Below are positions 1 through 9,150 of a DNA stretch of 64,000 bases, piece after piece. The stretch is from Herbidospora galbida (GTDB taxonomy: Bacteria > Actinomycetota > Actinomycetes > Streptosporangiales > Streptosporangiaceae): contig NZ_SZQA01000001.1 of assembly GCF_005233835.1 (NCBI RefSeq), forward strand, positions 248,001 to 312,000. Direction: 5' to 3'. A program made the translations under genes and the position numbers. The notes under the pieces are model-generated. The model was not told the DNA's origin. It saw nothing but the letters and a program-made list of their open reading frames with translations, and searched no databases. Within the stretch, counting starts at the first letter, position 1; the number at the start of each line of letters is the position of its first letter.

Positions 1-1
1 G

Positions 2-820
2 GCGGCGGCCGGTTACCGGGCCGTCGCGCTCGACGTACGGGGCTATGGACGTTCCTCCAGGCCACAGGATCCCGCCGCCTACCGGATGCTCGACTTGATC
101 AGTGACAACGTGTCGGTGGTGCGGGCGCTGGGGGAAGACTCCGCTGTGATCATCGGGCATGACTGGGGGGCGACCATCGCGGCGCAGTCCGCTCTCGTCG
201 AGCCTGGGATGTTCCGTGCGGTCGGGCTGTTGAGCGTTCCTTACACTCCGCCCGGCGGGCCTCGTCCGAGCGAGGTGTTCGCGCGGATGGGCGGCGAGCA
301 GGAGTTCTACGTCTCCTACTTCCAGCGGCCGGGACGGGCCGAGGCTGAGATCGAGCCTGACGCGCGCGGCTGGCTCGCTGGGATCTACAGCGCCCTGTCC
401 GCCGACACGATGCCTGCGGCGGATGCCGCCGACCCGCACTTCGTCGCCCCCGGCGGCACGCTGCGGGAGCGTTTCCCTTCCGGCGTGCTGCCGTTCTGGA
501 TGTCGCAGGACGATCTCGACTTCTACGCCGCCGAGTTCGAGCGCACGGGCTTCACCGGTGCGCTCAACCGCTATCGCAACATGGACCGTGACTGGGAGGA
601 CCTGGCTGCGTATGCGGGCTCCCCGATCAAACAGCCGTCTCTGTTCCTCGGCGGTACCCGGGACGCTTCCACCATGTGGCTTTCCGACGCCATCGACGCC
701 TATCCCCAGACCCTCCCCAACCTCACCGGGAGTCACCTTCTGGACTGCGGCCACTGGATCCAGCAGGAACGCCCCGACGAGGTCAATCGCCTGCTCCTGG
801 AATTCCTCGACAACCTCTGA
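2..820 (+). CDS. Epoxide-hydrolase-like alpha/beta hydrolase, 5' end cut off by window edge
   Basis: The reading frame is open from base 2 without a start, so the N-terminus lies outside the window; the first in-frame ATG at 86 is internal. The visible part begins in the DVRGYGRSS strand that follows the oxyanion region. It contains the nucleophile elbow GHDWG with Asp (codon at 161), the signature of the epoxide hydrolase/haloalkane dehalogenase branch rather than Ser hydrolases. A cap region follows, and a C-terminal DCGHWIQQERP supplies the catalytic His. Cytosolic hydrolysis of an epoxide or related ester is likely from the family; the substrate is unknown. It is followed by a 200-bp spacer and the SARP gene on the same strand. 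Confidence 0.85.
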   Translation, partial: AAAGYRAVALDVRGYGRSSRPQDPAAYRMLDLISDNVSVVRALGEDSAVIIGHDWGATIAAQSALVEPGMFRAVGLLSVPYTPPGGPRPSEVFARMGGEQEFYVSYFQRPGRAEAEIEPDARGWLAGIYSALSADTMPAADAADPHFVAPGGTLRERFPSGVLPFWMSQDDLDFYAAEFERTGFTGALNRYRNMDRDWEDLAAYAGSPIKQPSLFLGGTRDASTMWLSDAIDAYPQTLPNLTGSHLLDCGHWIQQERPDEVNRLLLEFLDNL

Positions 821-1020
821 TCGCTGCGAAGCTCGTGCATCGACGTCGGTGTGGTGGTCGAGCGCGCACAGGGCCTCGAACTCCCCCACTGGTCGCGCCG
901 CTGAAATGACCTGTGGAAACGCGCCACAGGCACGCCCGCCACCGCGCTGTCCGGCGTGAAGCGAGCCCACCCCTCGAAATTCCCGCCAGTACTGTCGGGG
1001 GCGGTTGATACTGTCCGGGC

Positions 1021-3351
1021 ATGGGGATGCGGTTCGGTGTTCTGGGCCCTCTTGAGGTGGTCCGTGACGGGGTCCCAATCGTGGTGTCGGCGCAGAAACA
1101 GCGCATCGCCCTGGCCGCGCTCCTGCTCGAAGCCAATCGTCACGTCTCCGTCGACCGGCTCGCCGAGGCCATGTGGGAGGGCCGTGACGTCCCGGGCGAC
1201 GCGCGTGACTCCGTACAGACGCACATCCGCCGCCTGCGCCGCTCCCTGACCGACGACGCGGGCCGCCGGCTCATCCACACCGGCGAGGATGGCTACGTCC
1301 TGCTCACCGACCCAGGTGACGTCGACGTCACCGCCTTTCACGATCTCCTCGCGCGGGCCGAGCGAGCCACCGATCCGGTGACGGAAAGCGACCTGATCGG
1401 CGCGGCACTGGCGTTGTGGCGGGGGGCGGCGCTGGCCGACGTACCGTCGGAATCGTTGCGTCGCGACCACGTGCCGGTGCTCGACGAGCAGCGGCTACGC
1501 GCCCTCGAGCGCTGGTTCGCCCTCCAGATCCGCCTCGGCCGCCACGGCCGGGTCATCCCCGATCTGCGCCGGGCCACCGCCGACCACCCGCTCCGGGAGC
1601 GGTTGTGGGAACAGCTCATGACGGCCCTGCACCGGTCCGGGCGGCAGGCCGAGGCGCTGCAGGCCTATCTGGCCGTCGATCGCCTCTTACGCGAGGAACT
1701 CGGCGTCGACCCCGGCGAGCCGCTGCGCCGCCTGCACCGCGAGATCCTCACCGGAACCGCCGAGCAGTCCTATCAGCCCCGGCAGCTACCCGCGGACGTC
1801 GTCCCCTTCACCGGCAGGAAGGCCCAGGTCGCGGTCCTCGACGGTCTGCGCGGCAGCGACCGGCCCGTCGTGGTCACCGGACCTGGCGGGGTCGGCAAGA
1901 CGGCGCTGGCCGTGCATTGGGCCCACACGGTGCGCGACCGCTTCCCTGACGGCCAGCTCTACGTCGACCTGCGGGGGTTCGGGCCGGGTGACCCGCTCCG
2001 GCCCGAGTGCGCGCTGGAGATGCTGCTGAGCGGGCTCGGCGTGCCCGACGACCGGATGCCTGCGGGGTCGGTGGAGCGGTCGGCGTTGTTGCGATCGGTG
2101 CTGGCCGGGCGGCGGGTGCTGCTGCTGCTCGACAACGCGCGCGACGAGGCGCAGGTGCGTCCGCTGCTGCCGGGGGCGGGGTCGCTGGCCGTGGTGACCA
2201 GCCGCAACCAACTGCGCGGCCTGGTCGCCAGGCAGGGGGCGCTGCGGGTGCCGGTCGATGTGCTGCCGCCAGAGGAGACCCGGCGATTACTCAGCGGGCT
2301 GCTCGGAAGAGAGCCCGCCGAGCTGGCCGAACTCGCCGACCTGTGCGGCGGGTTGCCGCTGGCCGCCCGGATCGCGGCCGCCAACATCGGAGATCAGCCG
2401 CTGGAGGGCTACCTCGCCGACCTGCGTGAAGGCAACCGGCTGGCGATGTTGTCGGCCGGAGACGACGAGGCGAGCGCGGTCCGGACCACCTTCGACCTCT
2501 CGTACGCCGCCCTGCCCGAGCCGGAGCGCGAGCTTTTCGCGCTGCTCGGGCTGGTGCCGGGCGCCGGATTCGGCGACGAGTTGGCCGCCGCGCTCATCGG
2601 CCGGCCGCTGGCCGAGACACGAGGGCGCCTGGACCGGCTCGTCTCCTTCCACCTGATCGGCCGGGTCGCCCGCGACCGCTACTCCTTGCACGACCTGCTG
2701 CGGATCTACGCCGCCGAACACGCGCCGGCCGCCGGCGCGGCCCGGCTCCACGACTGGTATCTGCACGGCGCGCTCGCCGCCGCCCTGGTGCTGCACCCGG
2801 ATCTGGTACGCCTGCCGTCTCCCGCCCCCGTACGCACATTCACCGATAGGGCCCAGGCCGCGGCCTGGCTGGCCGCCGAGCACGACAACCTGGTCGCCCT
2901 TCTCGACCAACTGGCCCGCACCGGCCCCGGTGAGCCGGTCTGGCTGATCGCCGACGCCCTGCGTGGACACTTCCGCACCACCCGGCGGCCGGCCGACTGG
3001 CTCCTGTGCCTTCAGGCCGCCTTCACCGCCGCAGGCCCCGGCGGCGACCCGGCCGTGCACGCCGCCCTCCACCTCGGGCTGGCCGACCTGTACAGCCACC
3101 AAGACCACCATGAGAAGGCGATCATCCACTACACCGCCGCCCTGGAGCTGGGGGCCGGGTGGCCGGAACTGCGAGCCGCGGCGCAAGGCGGCCTGGGCGT
3201 CAGCCGCCGGCGACTCGGCGATCCCCGTGCCGCCACCCGCCTGGAGCGCGCCCCGGCCGACGCGATGGCCCGGCTGACCGCCGGCGAGCGCAAGGACAGC
3301 GCCCGCGAGGCGCTCCCCCGCGCGAAGGGATGCATGACGGCCCTGGTCTGA
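1021..3351 (+). CDS. SARP-family transcriptional activator with BTAD and NB-ARC ATPase domains
   Basis: The 776-aa protein starts with an OmpR-like winged-helix DNA-binding domain (about residues 1-95). A bacterial transcriptional activation domain rich in helical repeats follows (about 100-250). Next is an NB-ARC module with Walker A GPGGVGKT near residue 287 and a Walker B run LLLLDNA near 366. AfsR-type regulators of this plan activate secondary-metabolite genes. The C-terminal TPR region is short (end at 776 aa against about 1000 in AfsR), so it may be a reduced version. The ATG at 1021 follows TGATACTGT within 12 bases and has no clear ribosome site, which suggests a leaderless message. 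The nearest possible targets are the secreted repeat protein downstream or the prenylation cluster; this is not provable from sequence. Confidence 0.9.
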   Translation: MGMRFGVLGPLEVVRDGVPIVVSAQKQRIALAALLLEANRHVSVDRLAEAMWEGRDVPGDARDSVQTHIRRLRRSLTDDAGRRLIHTGEDGYVLLTDPGDVDVTAFHDLLARAERATDPVTESDLIGAALALWRGAALADVPSESLRRDHVPVLDEQRLRALERWFALQIRLGRHGRVIPDLRRATADHPLRERLWEQLMTALHRSGRQAEALQAYLAVDRLLREELGVDPGEPLRRLHREILTGTAEQSYQPRQLPADVVPFTGRKAQVAVLDGLRGSDRPVVVTGPGGVGKTALAVHWAHTVRDRFPDGQLYVDLRGFGPGDPLRPECALEMLLSGLGVPDDRMPAGSVERSALLRSVLAGRRVLLLLDNARDEAQVRPLLPGAGSLAVVTSRNQLRGLVARQGALRVPVDVLPPEETRRLLSGLLGREPAELAELADLCGGLPLAARIAAANIGDQPLEGYLADLREGNRLAMLSAGDDEASAVRTTFDLSYAALPEPERELFALLGLVPGAGFGDELAAALIGRPLAETRGRLDRLVSFHLIGRVARDRYSLHDLLRIYAAEHAPAAGAARLHDWYLHGALAAALVLHPDLVRLPSPAPVRTFTDRAQAAAWLAAEHDNLVALLDQLARTGPGEPVWLIADALRGHFRTTRRPADWLLCLQAAFTAAGPGGDPAVHAALHLGLADLYSHQDHHEKAIIHYTAALELGAGWPELRAAAQGGLGVSRRRLGDPRAATRLERAPADAMARLTAGERKDSAREALPRAKGCMTALV

Positions 3352-3452
3352 ACCGCGACGGGGCGACGACGGCGGGACGACGGCAAGACGACGGGGCCGG
3401 CTCTCAGCATGGACGGGTGCCATCACCTGCCCATCGCAGACAAAGGACCCTC

Positions 3453-5954
3453 ATGCTGAGAACCAGGGCCATGATGATCGTTCTGATCGTCATCGGCGCT
3501 CTGTTGCACGGCACACCCGCCGCCCACGCCGACTGGGCCCACGACAAGTGTTCCTACGCCGAACTCTCCGAGGAGGTCGTCACCACCACCACGGCCAGGC
3601 TCGCCACCGACAACCCCTTCTACCGGGTCTCCGTCGGCAAGCACGACGGCCCCGACAGCATCACCTACGACAAGACCGTGCAGGTCACCGCGACGTCCGA
3701 GTTCAGCGGCGGCGGCAGCGCCGGGGTCGACCTCGCCAAGATCATCTCGATCGCGGGAGAGGCCGGCTACAAGTACGGCGAGACGCTGTCCGACAGCTTC
3801 CGCTTCGCCAAGACGGTGACGACGGTGGCCGGCGAGTTCCGCTACGTCGCGCCCGTCGTGCAGTACGACATCGTCGCCCTGATGCAGAGCTGGACGACCC
3901 CCGGCGGGTACACCTGCCTCACCGCCATCACCAGCGCCCTGTTCCCCAAGGCGGTGCAGTTGTGCGACTGGCTGGTCACCGACTTCGTCGAAAACTGCCG
4001 GCTGCCCCGGGGCAGCCGGGGCGGCGGCGGCAATCCCGGCACCGTCACTCCGCCCGACTCCGGCCCGCAGCCGGTGACCGACGTCAACGGCCTGGCCGAC
4101 GGCACCTTGCTCCACACGACCGACACCCAGCGCATCTACAAGATGGTCGGCGGCTCCCCCGTCTGGCAGGCCACCTGCGCCGACGGCATCTGCGCCACGC
4201 CGTCGCGACCGACCACGCAGAGCGTCGTCAACGCCGGGCCGGCCACCCCGCGCAACGGCTCCTCGGCCGTCGACCAGCGCGGCAACGTCTACCTGTTCGT
4301 CGGCGGCGCGCCCCTGTGGCAGCACTCGTGCGCGGCCCCGGTGACCTGCGGCTCCCCGGTGAAGATCTCCAACTGGTCGATCGACGCCCGCGACCACATG
4401 AACGCCCGCCCGGCCGACGGCAACCTCGTCCAGGCCAAGGCCGGGAACCTCGACCTGCCGGTCGCCATGACCGTCGGCGGCGCGCTGGTCACCTTCGCCA
4501 ACCCGCAGGAACTGGCCGATGTCGGCCAGGGCGGCAACTGGCAGCAGCGGGTCGTGGCGATCAGCGCCAACAGCTACCACGAGCTCGGGTTCAAACCCGC
4601 CGACGGCACACTCGTCCAAGGCGCCGGCGGCGCGGCCACCCCGGTCGCCATGCTGGTGGGCGGCGCTGTCGTCCCATTCGAGTCACCGCAGGAGGTCATC
4701 GACGTCGGCCAGGGCGCCGACTGGGCTTCCCGGGTGCGCGCCATCCCCGTGCGCGCCTTCAACGCCTGGTCGCGGGTGCCCGCGGACATGACCCTCATCC
4801 AGGGGACGGGCGGCGGCACCTCCAGCCCGGTCGCGCAGATCGTGGGTGGGGCCCGCATCAACATCGCCACCCCGCAGGAGCTCCTCGACACCGGGTACGG
4901 CCCCGGCTGGGCCTCGCTCGTCCGCGCCGTGCCGCTGCGCGCCTTCAACGCCATGCGCGCCGACGTCCCGGCCGACGGCACACTGGTGCAGGGCATCGGC
5001 ACTCCCGTGGCGGCGATCGTGGGCGGCGGCCGTACCGACTTCGGCACCCCCGCCGAGGTCGAGGAGGCCGGATACGGAGCGAGCTGGCGCGCTCTGGTCC
5101 GGGCCGTCCCGGCCCGCGCGTTCGCTGCGATGTCGCAGCGCATCGGCGACGGCACCCGGCTGCGCCGGGCTGACGGCGCCAGCCAGGGCGGCGTTTACGG
5201 CGGCGCGCTGGTCCCGTTCCACTCCATGGCCGAACTCATCGAATCCGGATACGAACCCCGCCCCCTCCAGGCGGTGCCGGCCCGCGTGTGGGACGCCCTG
5301 CCGCGCACGATCGGCGACGGCATACGTATCAAGGACGCCCACTCGACCGGCCAGGCGACGATCGTCGGAGGAGCGAAGGTCGCTTTCCACTCGATGGCCG
5401 AACTCACCGAGGCCGGCTACGCCGACACCCCGATGCACGTGGTACCCGGCCGCGTGTGGGACGCGCTGCCGACCACCATCGGCGACGGCGTCCGTATCAA
5501 GGACGCCTCCTCGGCGAGCCAGGCGGCGATCGTGGGCGGCGCGAAAATCCCCTTCGTCTCCCAAGCCGAACTGGAGGAGTCCGGCTACGCCGACGACCCG
5601 ATGCGGGTGATCCCCCGGCGCGTGTGGGACGCCCTGCCGACCAGGATCGCTGATGGCGTCCGTATCAAGGACGCCTCCTCGGCGAGCCAGGCGGCGATCG
5701 TGGGCGGCGCGAAAATCCCCTTCGTCTCCCAAGCCGAACTGGAGGAGTCCGGCTACGCCGACGACCCGATGCGGGTGATCCCCCGGCGCGTGTGGGACGC
5801 CCTGCCGACCACCATCGCCGACGGAACCTTCATCAAGTCGCCGACCTCGGCGGCAGTCTGGCTGATCCAGAACGGCCGCCGCGTGGCGGCGGCCCAGCCC
5901 GGCACGGTACGGGTGGTTCCCGCCCGCGTGGTGGACGCGATCCCGCCGGCGTGA
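3453..5954 (+). CDS. Secreted protein with about eleven C-terminal tandem repeats
   Basis: I chose the ATG at 3453 because it begins a typical signal peptide (short basic start, hydrophobic run, AHA-D cleavage site near residue 25). The frame is open further upstream but overlaps the SARP gene. The mature part has a 150-residue N-terminal domain of unknown type with four Cys, then a Gly/Pro linker. About eleven units of 50-60 residues follow, each with the pattern DGTLVQG..., then VGGA, a hydrophobic/Phe position, and RAVPARAFNA or RVIPRRVWDALP. Such units probably form beta-rich blades of a binding surface. Two late units are identical in DNA over 154 bp (5490-5643 and 5658-5811), showing recent duplication. 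No enzyme motif is visible; a cell-surface or extracellular binding role is inferred. Confidence 0.8.
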   Translation: MLRTRAMMIVLIVIGALLHGTPAAHADWAHDKCSYAELSEEVVTTTTARLATDNPFYRVSVGKHDGPDSITYDKTVQVTATSEFSGGGSAGVDLAKIISIAGEAGYKYGETLSDSFRFAKTVTTVAGEFRYVAPVVQYDIVALMQSWTTPGGYTCLTAITSALFPKAVQLCDWLVTDFVENCRLPRGSRGGGGNPGTVTPPDSGPQPVTDVNGLADGTLLHTTDTQRIYKMVGGSPVWQATCADGICATPSRPTTQSVVNAGPATPRNGSSAVDQRGNVYLFVGGAPLWQHSCAAPVTCGSPVKISNWSIDARDHMNARPADGNLVQAKAGNLDLPVAMTVGGALVTFANPQELADVGQGGNWQQRVVAISANSYHELGFKPADGTLVQGAGGAATPVAMLVGGAVVPFESPQEVIDVGQGADWASRVRAIPVRAFNAWSRVPADMTLIQGTGGGTSSPVAQIVGGARINIATPQELLDTGYGPGWASLVRAVPLRAFNAMRADVPADGTLVQGIGTPVAAIVGGGRTDFGTPAEVEEAGYGASWRALVRAVPARAFAAMSQRIGDGTRLRRADGASQGGVYGGALVPFHSMAELIESGYEPRPLQAVPARVWDALPRTIGDGIRIKDAHSTGQATIVGGAKVAFHSMAELTEAGYADTPMHVVPGRVWDALPTTIGDGVRIKDASSASQAAIVGGAKIPFVSQAELEESGYADDPMRVIPRRVWDALPTRIADGVRIKDASSASQAAIVGGAKIPFVSQAELEESGYADDPMRVIPRRVWDALPTTIADGTFIKSPTSAAVWLIQNGRRVAAAQPGTVRVVPARVVDAIPPA
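5490..5811 (+). repeat. Perfect 154-bp tandem repeat inside the secreted repeat-protein gene
   Basis: Bases 5490-5643 recur identically at 5658-5811, a period of 168 bp (56 codons). The 14 bases between the copies differ slightly from those after the second copy. Neighbouring units are only diverged versions, so this pair is a recent in-frame duplication that can expand or contract by recombination. Confidence 0.9.
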
Positions 5955-5963
5955 GCAACCGGT

Positions 5964-5997
5964 GCGTGCCCCGGCTTCGTGCGTAGCCGGGGCACGC
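5964..5997 (+). terminator. Intrinsic terminator-like hairpin after the repeat-protein gene
   Basis: A perfect 12-bp stem GCGTGCCCCGGC / GCCGGGGCACGC with a 10-base loop begins 9 bases after the stop codon. There is no U-tract, as is common for terminators in high-GC actinomycetes. Confidence 0.75.
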
Positions 5998-6279
5998 CCC
6001 CACCGGATTCCGTTGACCAAACGGCGATGTCGGCACTGGTGGACGTCGTGCCGACGCGAAGCCATGTGTCGGTGAGGTGATTCAGCGAGGGGTCGTTCTT
6101 GTTCACCCATGCGTCGTCAGCCAGCCCCGCGCCCACGTAGACGCTGGAGAGCGACATTGTCACTGGACAGGTGACCCCGGGGTCGGTCAGGAAGGCGTGG
6201 TCTGGTTCCAGCACAGGCGAGGAGGCTCCGGCGGTCATCCCGACGGCGCCCTCACCCTCAACGCCGTCACCCGGCTCCC
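5998..6279. other. Spacer with no supported gene, probably decayed DNA next to IS630 debris
   Basis: No frame has a start, ribosome site and codon bias together. The minus strand is open through this stretch (roughly 6238 down to 6000) with a plausible-looking peptide containing DAWVNKND and TWLRVGTTSTSADIAVW. It runs into the repeat gene and has no family I recognise. It may be a fragment of a gene cut by the neighbouring transposon event. Confidence 0.35.
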
Positions 6280-6471
6280 CTGCGCACCATCGACAAGACG
6301 GTGCCCGCCGATCTGGACGTCCACGTCACGCTGGACAACTACGCCACCCACACACAACCCCGGCGATCAAGACGTGGCTCGTCATGCATCCCCGCTTCGT
6401 CCTGCACCACCCCGACGAGCTCATCCTGGCTCAACCTCGTCGAACGCCTCTTCGCCGAGATCACCGTCAGA
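6280..6471 (+). pseudogene. IS630-family transposase remnant with two frameshifts
   Basis: Three pieces of an IS630 DDE transposase can be read in order. DKTVPADLDVHVTLDNYATH is in one frame (to about 6351); it holds the second catalytic Asp in LDNYATH. PAIKTWLVMHPRFVLH is in another frame (about 6360-6410). PTSSSWLNLVERLFAEI returns to the first frame (about 6409-6471) and includes the final catalytic Glu region. Both the N-terminal half and the end are missing, so it is inactive. It separates the repeat-protein gene from the prenylation cluster. Confidence 0.85.
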
Positions 6472-6726
6472 CTCCCTCGCCGCATACTGCCGACGAATCA
6501 CGACTCAGGACACGAGGAGGCCGGGTACGGCCACACCGCGAGCCGAGACGCGGCCGTTCACCAGTTCATCGGCGTCGGTTGATGTCAGCACGGTCGTCCT
6601 CTCAGCGGAGGGCCAGGCCAGGAGTGTTTCGTGGAGTAGAGCGGCGGCCTTGCCGACCCCTCGGACGTGAGCGCCGCCGCCGTACCCCCGTCAGGAGAAT
6701 TGAGGACTCGGGGCGGCCCGGTAAAT

Positions 6727-6741
6727 GCGTAGGAATTACTC
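6727..6741. promoter_or_regulatory. Cluster operator copy 1 (GCGTA-GGAAT-TACTC)
   Basis: This matches the GAGTA-N5-TACTC box seen three times perfectly at 12532, 12579 and 16630, with one mismatch in the left arm. A second TTACTCA follows directly at 6746-6752. It lies 110 bp upstream of the secreted four-cysteine protein gene at 6852, consistent with activation by a LuxR-type regulator from the cluster. Confidence 0.5.
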
Positions 6742-6851
6742 ATGCTTACTCACCGCAGGCCGTCTTTCCTTTGAACGGGAAGCGCAGTGCGAGTCCCGAA
6801 ATGGCGAAATGCCGATCGAGTACTTGGTGGTCGCGCAAAAGGAGTGTGTTC

Positions 6852-7445
6852 ATGAAGTTCTTACGAGCCGTCTCGGCTCTGGTCCTCGCCGGAGGGCTGA
6901 TGATCGGCGGTGCGTCGGCTGCACTGGCGGACGAGCGGTCGCAGATCAGGCAGATCCCGCCCAACTACGCCTCGCGCGACTACTGGTACTGCCCGGCGGG
7001 CACCTCGCTCGGCACCTGGATCTTCCAGGCCGGCCCCAACCTGCAGATCAGCCGGGAAGGGCGGGCGGCCGACAGCTCCTCGCACGGCGGCGGGTTCGGG
7101 GCCGACATCGTGAACCTGGCGAACTCGACGACGTGGATGCGCGTCACGTACACCTGCGAGGTCGTCGACGAAGGCCCGGCAACCACGATCGTCCCGCTCA
7201 GCACCCACAACCTCGGCCCGAATGATCCATATTTGATGGTGGTGGAGCTCTGCCCGGAATCGCATCCGGAGTTCGTTGAGCTCGCGGTGAACGAGGATCG
7301 GCTTCCGCCGGCGGCGACGTTCTCCTATCACAAGCTCCGTGCGGTCGGGGAACCTGACGGGGTGCTCATCACGGTGGACAACGCGGCCCTGCAGTCAGGC
7401 GTGTTCAGCGGAAGCCTCAGGTGCCGCCGCCTCTCGACCTCGTAA
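6852..7445 (+). CDS. Secreted four-cysteine protein, paralogue 1
   Basis: The 197-aa product has a clear signal peptide (basic start, hydrophobic core, cleavage after ASAALA near residue 26). The ATG at 6852 follows an AAAAGGAG ribosome site. The mature protein has exactly four Cys, in the contexts YWYCPAG, TYTCEV, ELCPESHPEF and LRCRR. The same spacing and the xCPxSHPxF motif occur in the two secreted proteins encoded at 7502-8062 and 9151-9726. The three are therefore paralogues with probably two disulfides each. No enzymatic motif is visible. It sits alone on the plus strand behind a cluster operator and ends in a strong terminator shared with the converging paralogue. Function unknown. 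Confidence 0.85.
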   Translation: MKFLRAVSALVLAGGLMIGGASAALADERSQIRQIPPNYASRDYWYCPAGTSLGTWIFQAGPNLQISREGRAADSSSHGGGFGADIVNLANSTTWMRVTYTCEVVDEGPATTIVPLSTHNLGPNDPYLMVVELCPESHPEFVELAVNEDRLPPAATFSYHKLRAVGEPDGVLITVDNAALQSGVFSGSLRCRRLSTS

Positions 7446-7462
7446 ACCGCTCAGAGGACGGC

Positions 7463-7494
7463 AACGGGGACCCGGGCACACCCGGGTCCCCGTT
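7463..7494. terminator. Bidirectional terminator between two converging secreted-protein genes
   Basis: A perfect 14-bp stem AACGGGGACCCGGG / CCCGGGTCCCCGTT with a CACA loop lies in the 56-bp gap between the plus-strand gene ending at 7445 and the minus-strand gene ending at 7502. It can serve both. Confidence 0.85.
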
Positions 7495-7501
7495 CTCCGG
7501 T

Positions 7502-8062
7502 TCAGGCGGGGTAGACGCGGCAATCGACGAAGGTCTTCGCCGAGGTCCCGATCAGGGAGGAGTTCCGCAGGAGGAACCGCGCGCGCTCGGGCTTGACGTC
7601 GACGTAGACGCTCATGGTGTAGGTGACGTTCGCCGGTACGGCCGCCCAGGCACGGCCCACGTGGGGATGGCTGGCGGGGCAGATCAGGAACGAGCCGGCG
7701 TGACCGCCGTCGACGGTCGAGGGAGGGACGGTGATCTTCTGAGTGATCGTGATGCTGGAGGGCACGCAGATGTAGTCCGCGACGATCTGGCCGGTCTGGC
7801 GGTTGCTGTCGTTGGAGGCGACCACCCGGAAGCCGTTGTGGTTGTTCCGCCACTCGAAGCCCCAGTGCGAGACGTGGGGCGACGATGAGATCGAGTAGGA
7901 CTCGACCGCCTGGTCCGGCGGGCAGGACCAGGTCACGTATCGCTGCTCCAGGGCGTTCAGGTGAAAGATCCCGGTGTGCGAGTCGGCGGAGGCCGGCTGG
8001 GCCGTGCCGGCGAGGCCTGCGGTCAGCGCGAGGGCGACGACCAGGTTTCTGATGGTGCGCAT
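7502..8062 (-). CDS. Secreted four-cysteine protein, paralogue 2
   Basis: The 186-aa protein begins at the ATG at 8062, just 2 bp after the stop of the IPP isomerase gene, so they share a message. The frame is open further upstream but only inside that gene. A signal peptide ends at QPASA near residue 27. Four Cys lie in WSCPPD, YICVPS, LICPASHPHV and VDCRVYP, aligning with paralogues 1 and 3; NGFRVVASND resembles NAFKVAAAN of paralogue 3. The stretch between the second and third Cys has ITITQKITVPPS, like ITRTLWIPPS in paralogue 3. Extracellular, disulfide-stabilised beta-sheet protein is the likely form; role unknown. Confidence 0.85.
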   Translation of the reverse strand: MRTIRNLVVALALTAGLAGTAQPASADSHTGIFHLNALEQRYVTWSCPPDQAVESYSISSSPHVSHWGFEWRNNHNGFRVVASNDSNRQTGQIVADYICVPSSITITQKITVPPSTVDGGHAGSFLICPASHPHVGRAWAAVPANVTYTMSVYVDVKPERARFLLRNSSLIGTSAKTFVDCRVYPA

Positions 8063-8064
8063 GG

Positions 8065-9141
8065 TCACTTTCTCTTTCCTTCGGTGATGTGAGGTCCGCG
8101 CAGGGTGGCGGACTCGTAGAGGGCGCGGGGGGTGGCCGAGCCGGTGCAGAAGAGGGCGACCCGCAGTTCGTACTCCTGCTGGGTCATCCAGGCATCGAGG
8201 TGGTCGGGGCCGGCGAGGGCTGCGGACAGGGCGGGGCGGGCGTAGCCGACCTGCGACGCGCCCAGGGCGATGAGCTTGGCGGCGTCCAGGCCGGAGCGGA
8301 CGCCCCCGGAGGCCCACAGCTCGATGGCGGGCGGCAGGACGGCGCGGGCCGGCAGGAGCGAGGTCGCGGTCGGTTCGCCCCAGTCGCGGAACGTCGCGGC
8401 GGCCCCGGCCCGGACGGCGTCGCCGGACTCCCCCGCACGGGCTCCCTCGATGCGGCCCCAGTGGGTGCCGCCCAGGCCGCTCAGGTCCACTGCGGCGATG
8501 GGCAGCGAGGCGAGCTTGCCCAGGGCGCGTTCCCCGAAGCCGCAGCCGGTCTCCTTGACCACGACCGGGACGTCCGATGCCTCGGTGAGACGGCGCAGAG
8601 CCGACACGACGCCCCGGAAGCGCGGAGTTCCCTCGGGCTGGAGACACTCCTGCAATGGATTGAGGTGGACGGCGATCGCCCGCGCGTCCAGAACCTCGGC
8701 CAGGCGCACGATGCGGTCGGACGGAGATTCGGCGAGCTGGGCGGCGCCCACGTTGGCCACGATCGACAGGTCGGGGAAGTCCTCGCGGATCGTCCCCCAC
8801 CGGTCGACGGTGAGGCCGGGGTCATCGAGTTCCCGGCGCTGGGAGCCGACACCGAAGATCCATCCGTGCCGCGCGCATCCCTCCGCGAGGCGGCGGTTGA
8901 TGGCGGGGGCGGCGGCGTGGCCCGCCGTCATGCCGGCGACGTAGAAGGGAGTGGGCGTCTCCCCGCCGAGGGCGCGGGCGGCGATGCCGACCTCGTCGAA
9001 GTCCAGTTCGGGCAGGCTGTCGTGCGTCAGGTGATAGAGGTCCAGGTCGTGCAGGCCGGTGGCCTCGTTGCGTTCGTCGAGTGCCAGGCGCAGGTGGTCG
9101 GACTTGCGGGTCTCGAAGGTCACGTCCGCGACATCGGGCAT
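8065..9141 (-). CDS. fni: Type 2 isopentenyl-diphosphate delta-isomerase (FMN-dependent)
   Basis: The 358-aa enzyme interconverts IPP and DMAPP using reduced FMN and Mg2+ in the cytosol. Family signatures are in order: TRKSDHL near residue 12, AGMTAGH (substrate loop) near 68, GVGSQR near 97, HLNPLQE near 160 (Gln/Glu contacting Mg-diphosphate), VKETGCGFG near 190 and DLSGLGGTHW near 212. Length is typical. It sits between two secreted-protein genes in one minus-strand operon (9-bp and 2-bp gaps) and 3.5 kb from a DMATS-type prenyltransferase. A dedicated copy here probably raises the DMAPP supply for that enzyme. Most actinomycetes make both isomers by the MEP pathway, so a clustered isomerase usually marks an isoprenoid product. 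Confidence 0.95.
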   Translation of the reverse strand: MPDVADVTFETRKSDHLRLALDERNEATGLHDLDLYHLTHDSLPELDFDEVGIAARALGGETPTPFYVAGMTAGHAAAPAINRRLAEGCARHGWIFGVGSQRRELDDPGLTVDRWGTIREDFPDLSIVANVGAAQLAESPSDRIVRLAEVLDARAIAVHLNPLQECLQPEGTPRFRGVVSALRRLTEASDVPVVVKETGCGFGERALGKLASLPIAAVDLSGLGGTHWGRIEGARAGESGDAVRAGAAATFRDWGEPTATSLLPARAVLPPAIELWASGGVRSGLDAAKLIALGASQVGYARPALSAALAGPDHLDAWMTQQEYELRVALFCTGSATPRALYESATLRGPHITEGKRK

Positions 9142-9150
9142 CGTCCCTCC

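Noticed and set aside
990-1015. Repeated TACTGTC (990 and 1009) as a SARP heptamer pair before the SARP gene
   Set aside because: The 19-bp spacing does not fit the 11 or 22 bp spacing usual for SARP sites, and one copy overlaps the putative -10 box.
5490-5811. CRISPR-like or mobile repeat
   Set aside because: The repeats are in frame, coding and of 168-bp period without spacers; they are protein-domain duplications.
4683-6110. 475-codon open frame on the minus strand with internal repeats
   Set aside because: The repeats are simply the antisense of the tandem units in the secreted protein; there is no start signal.
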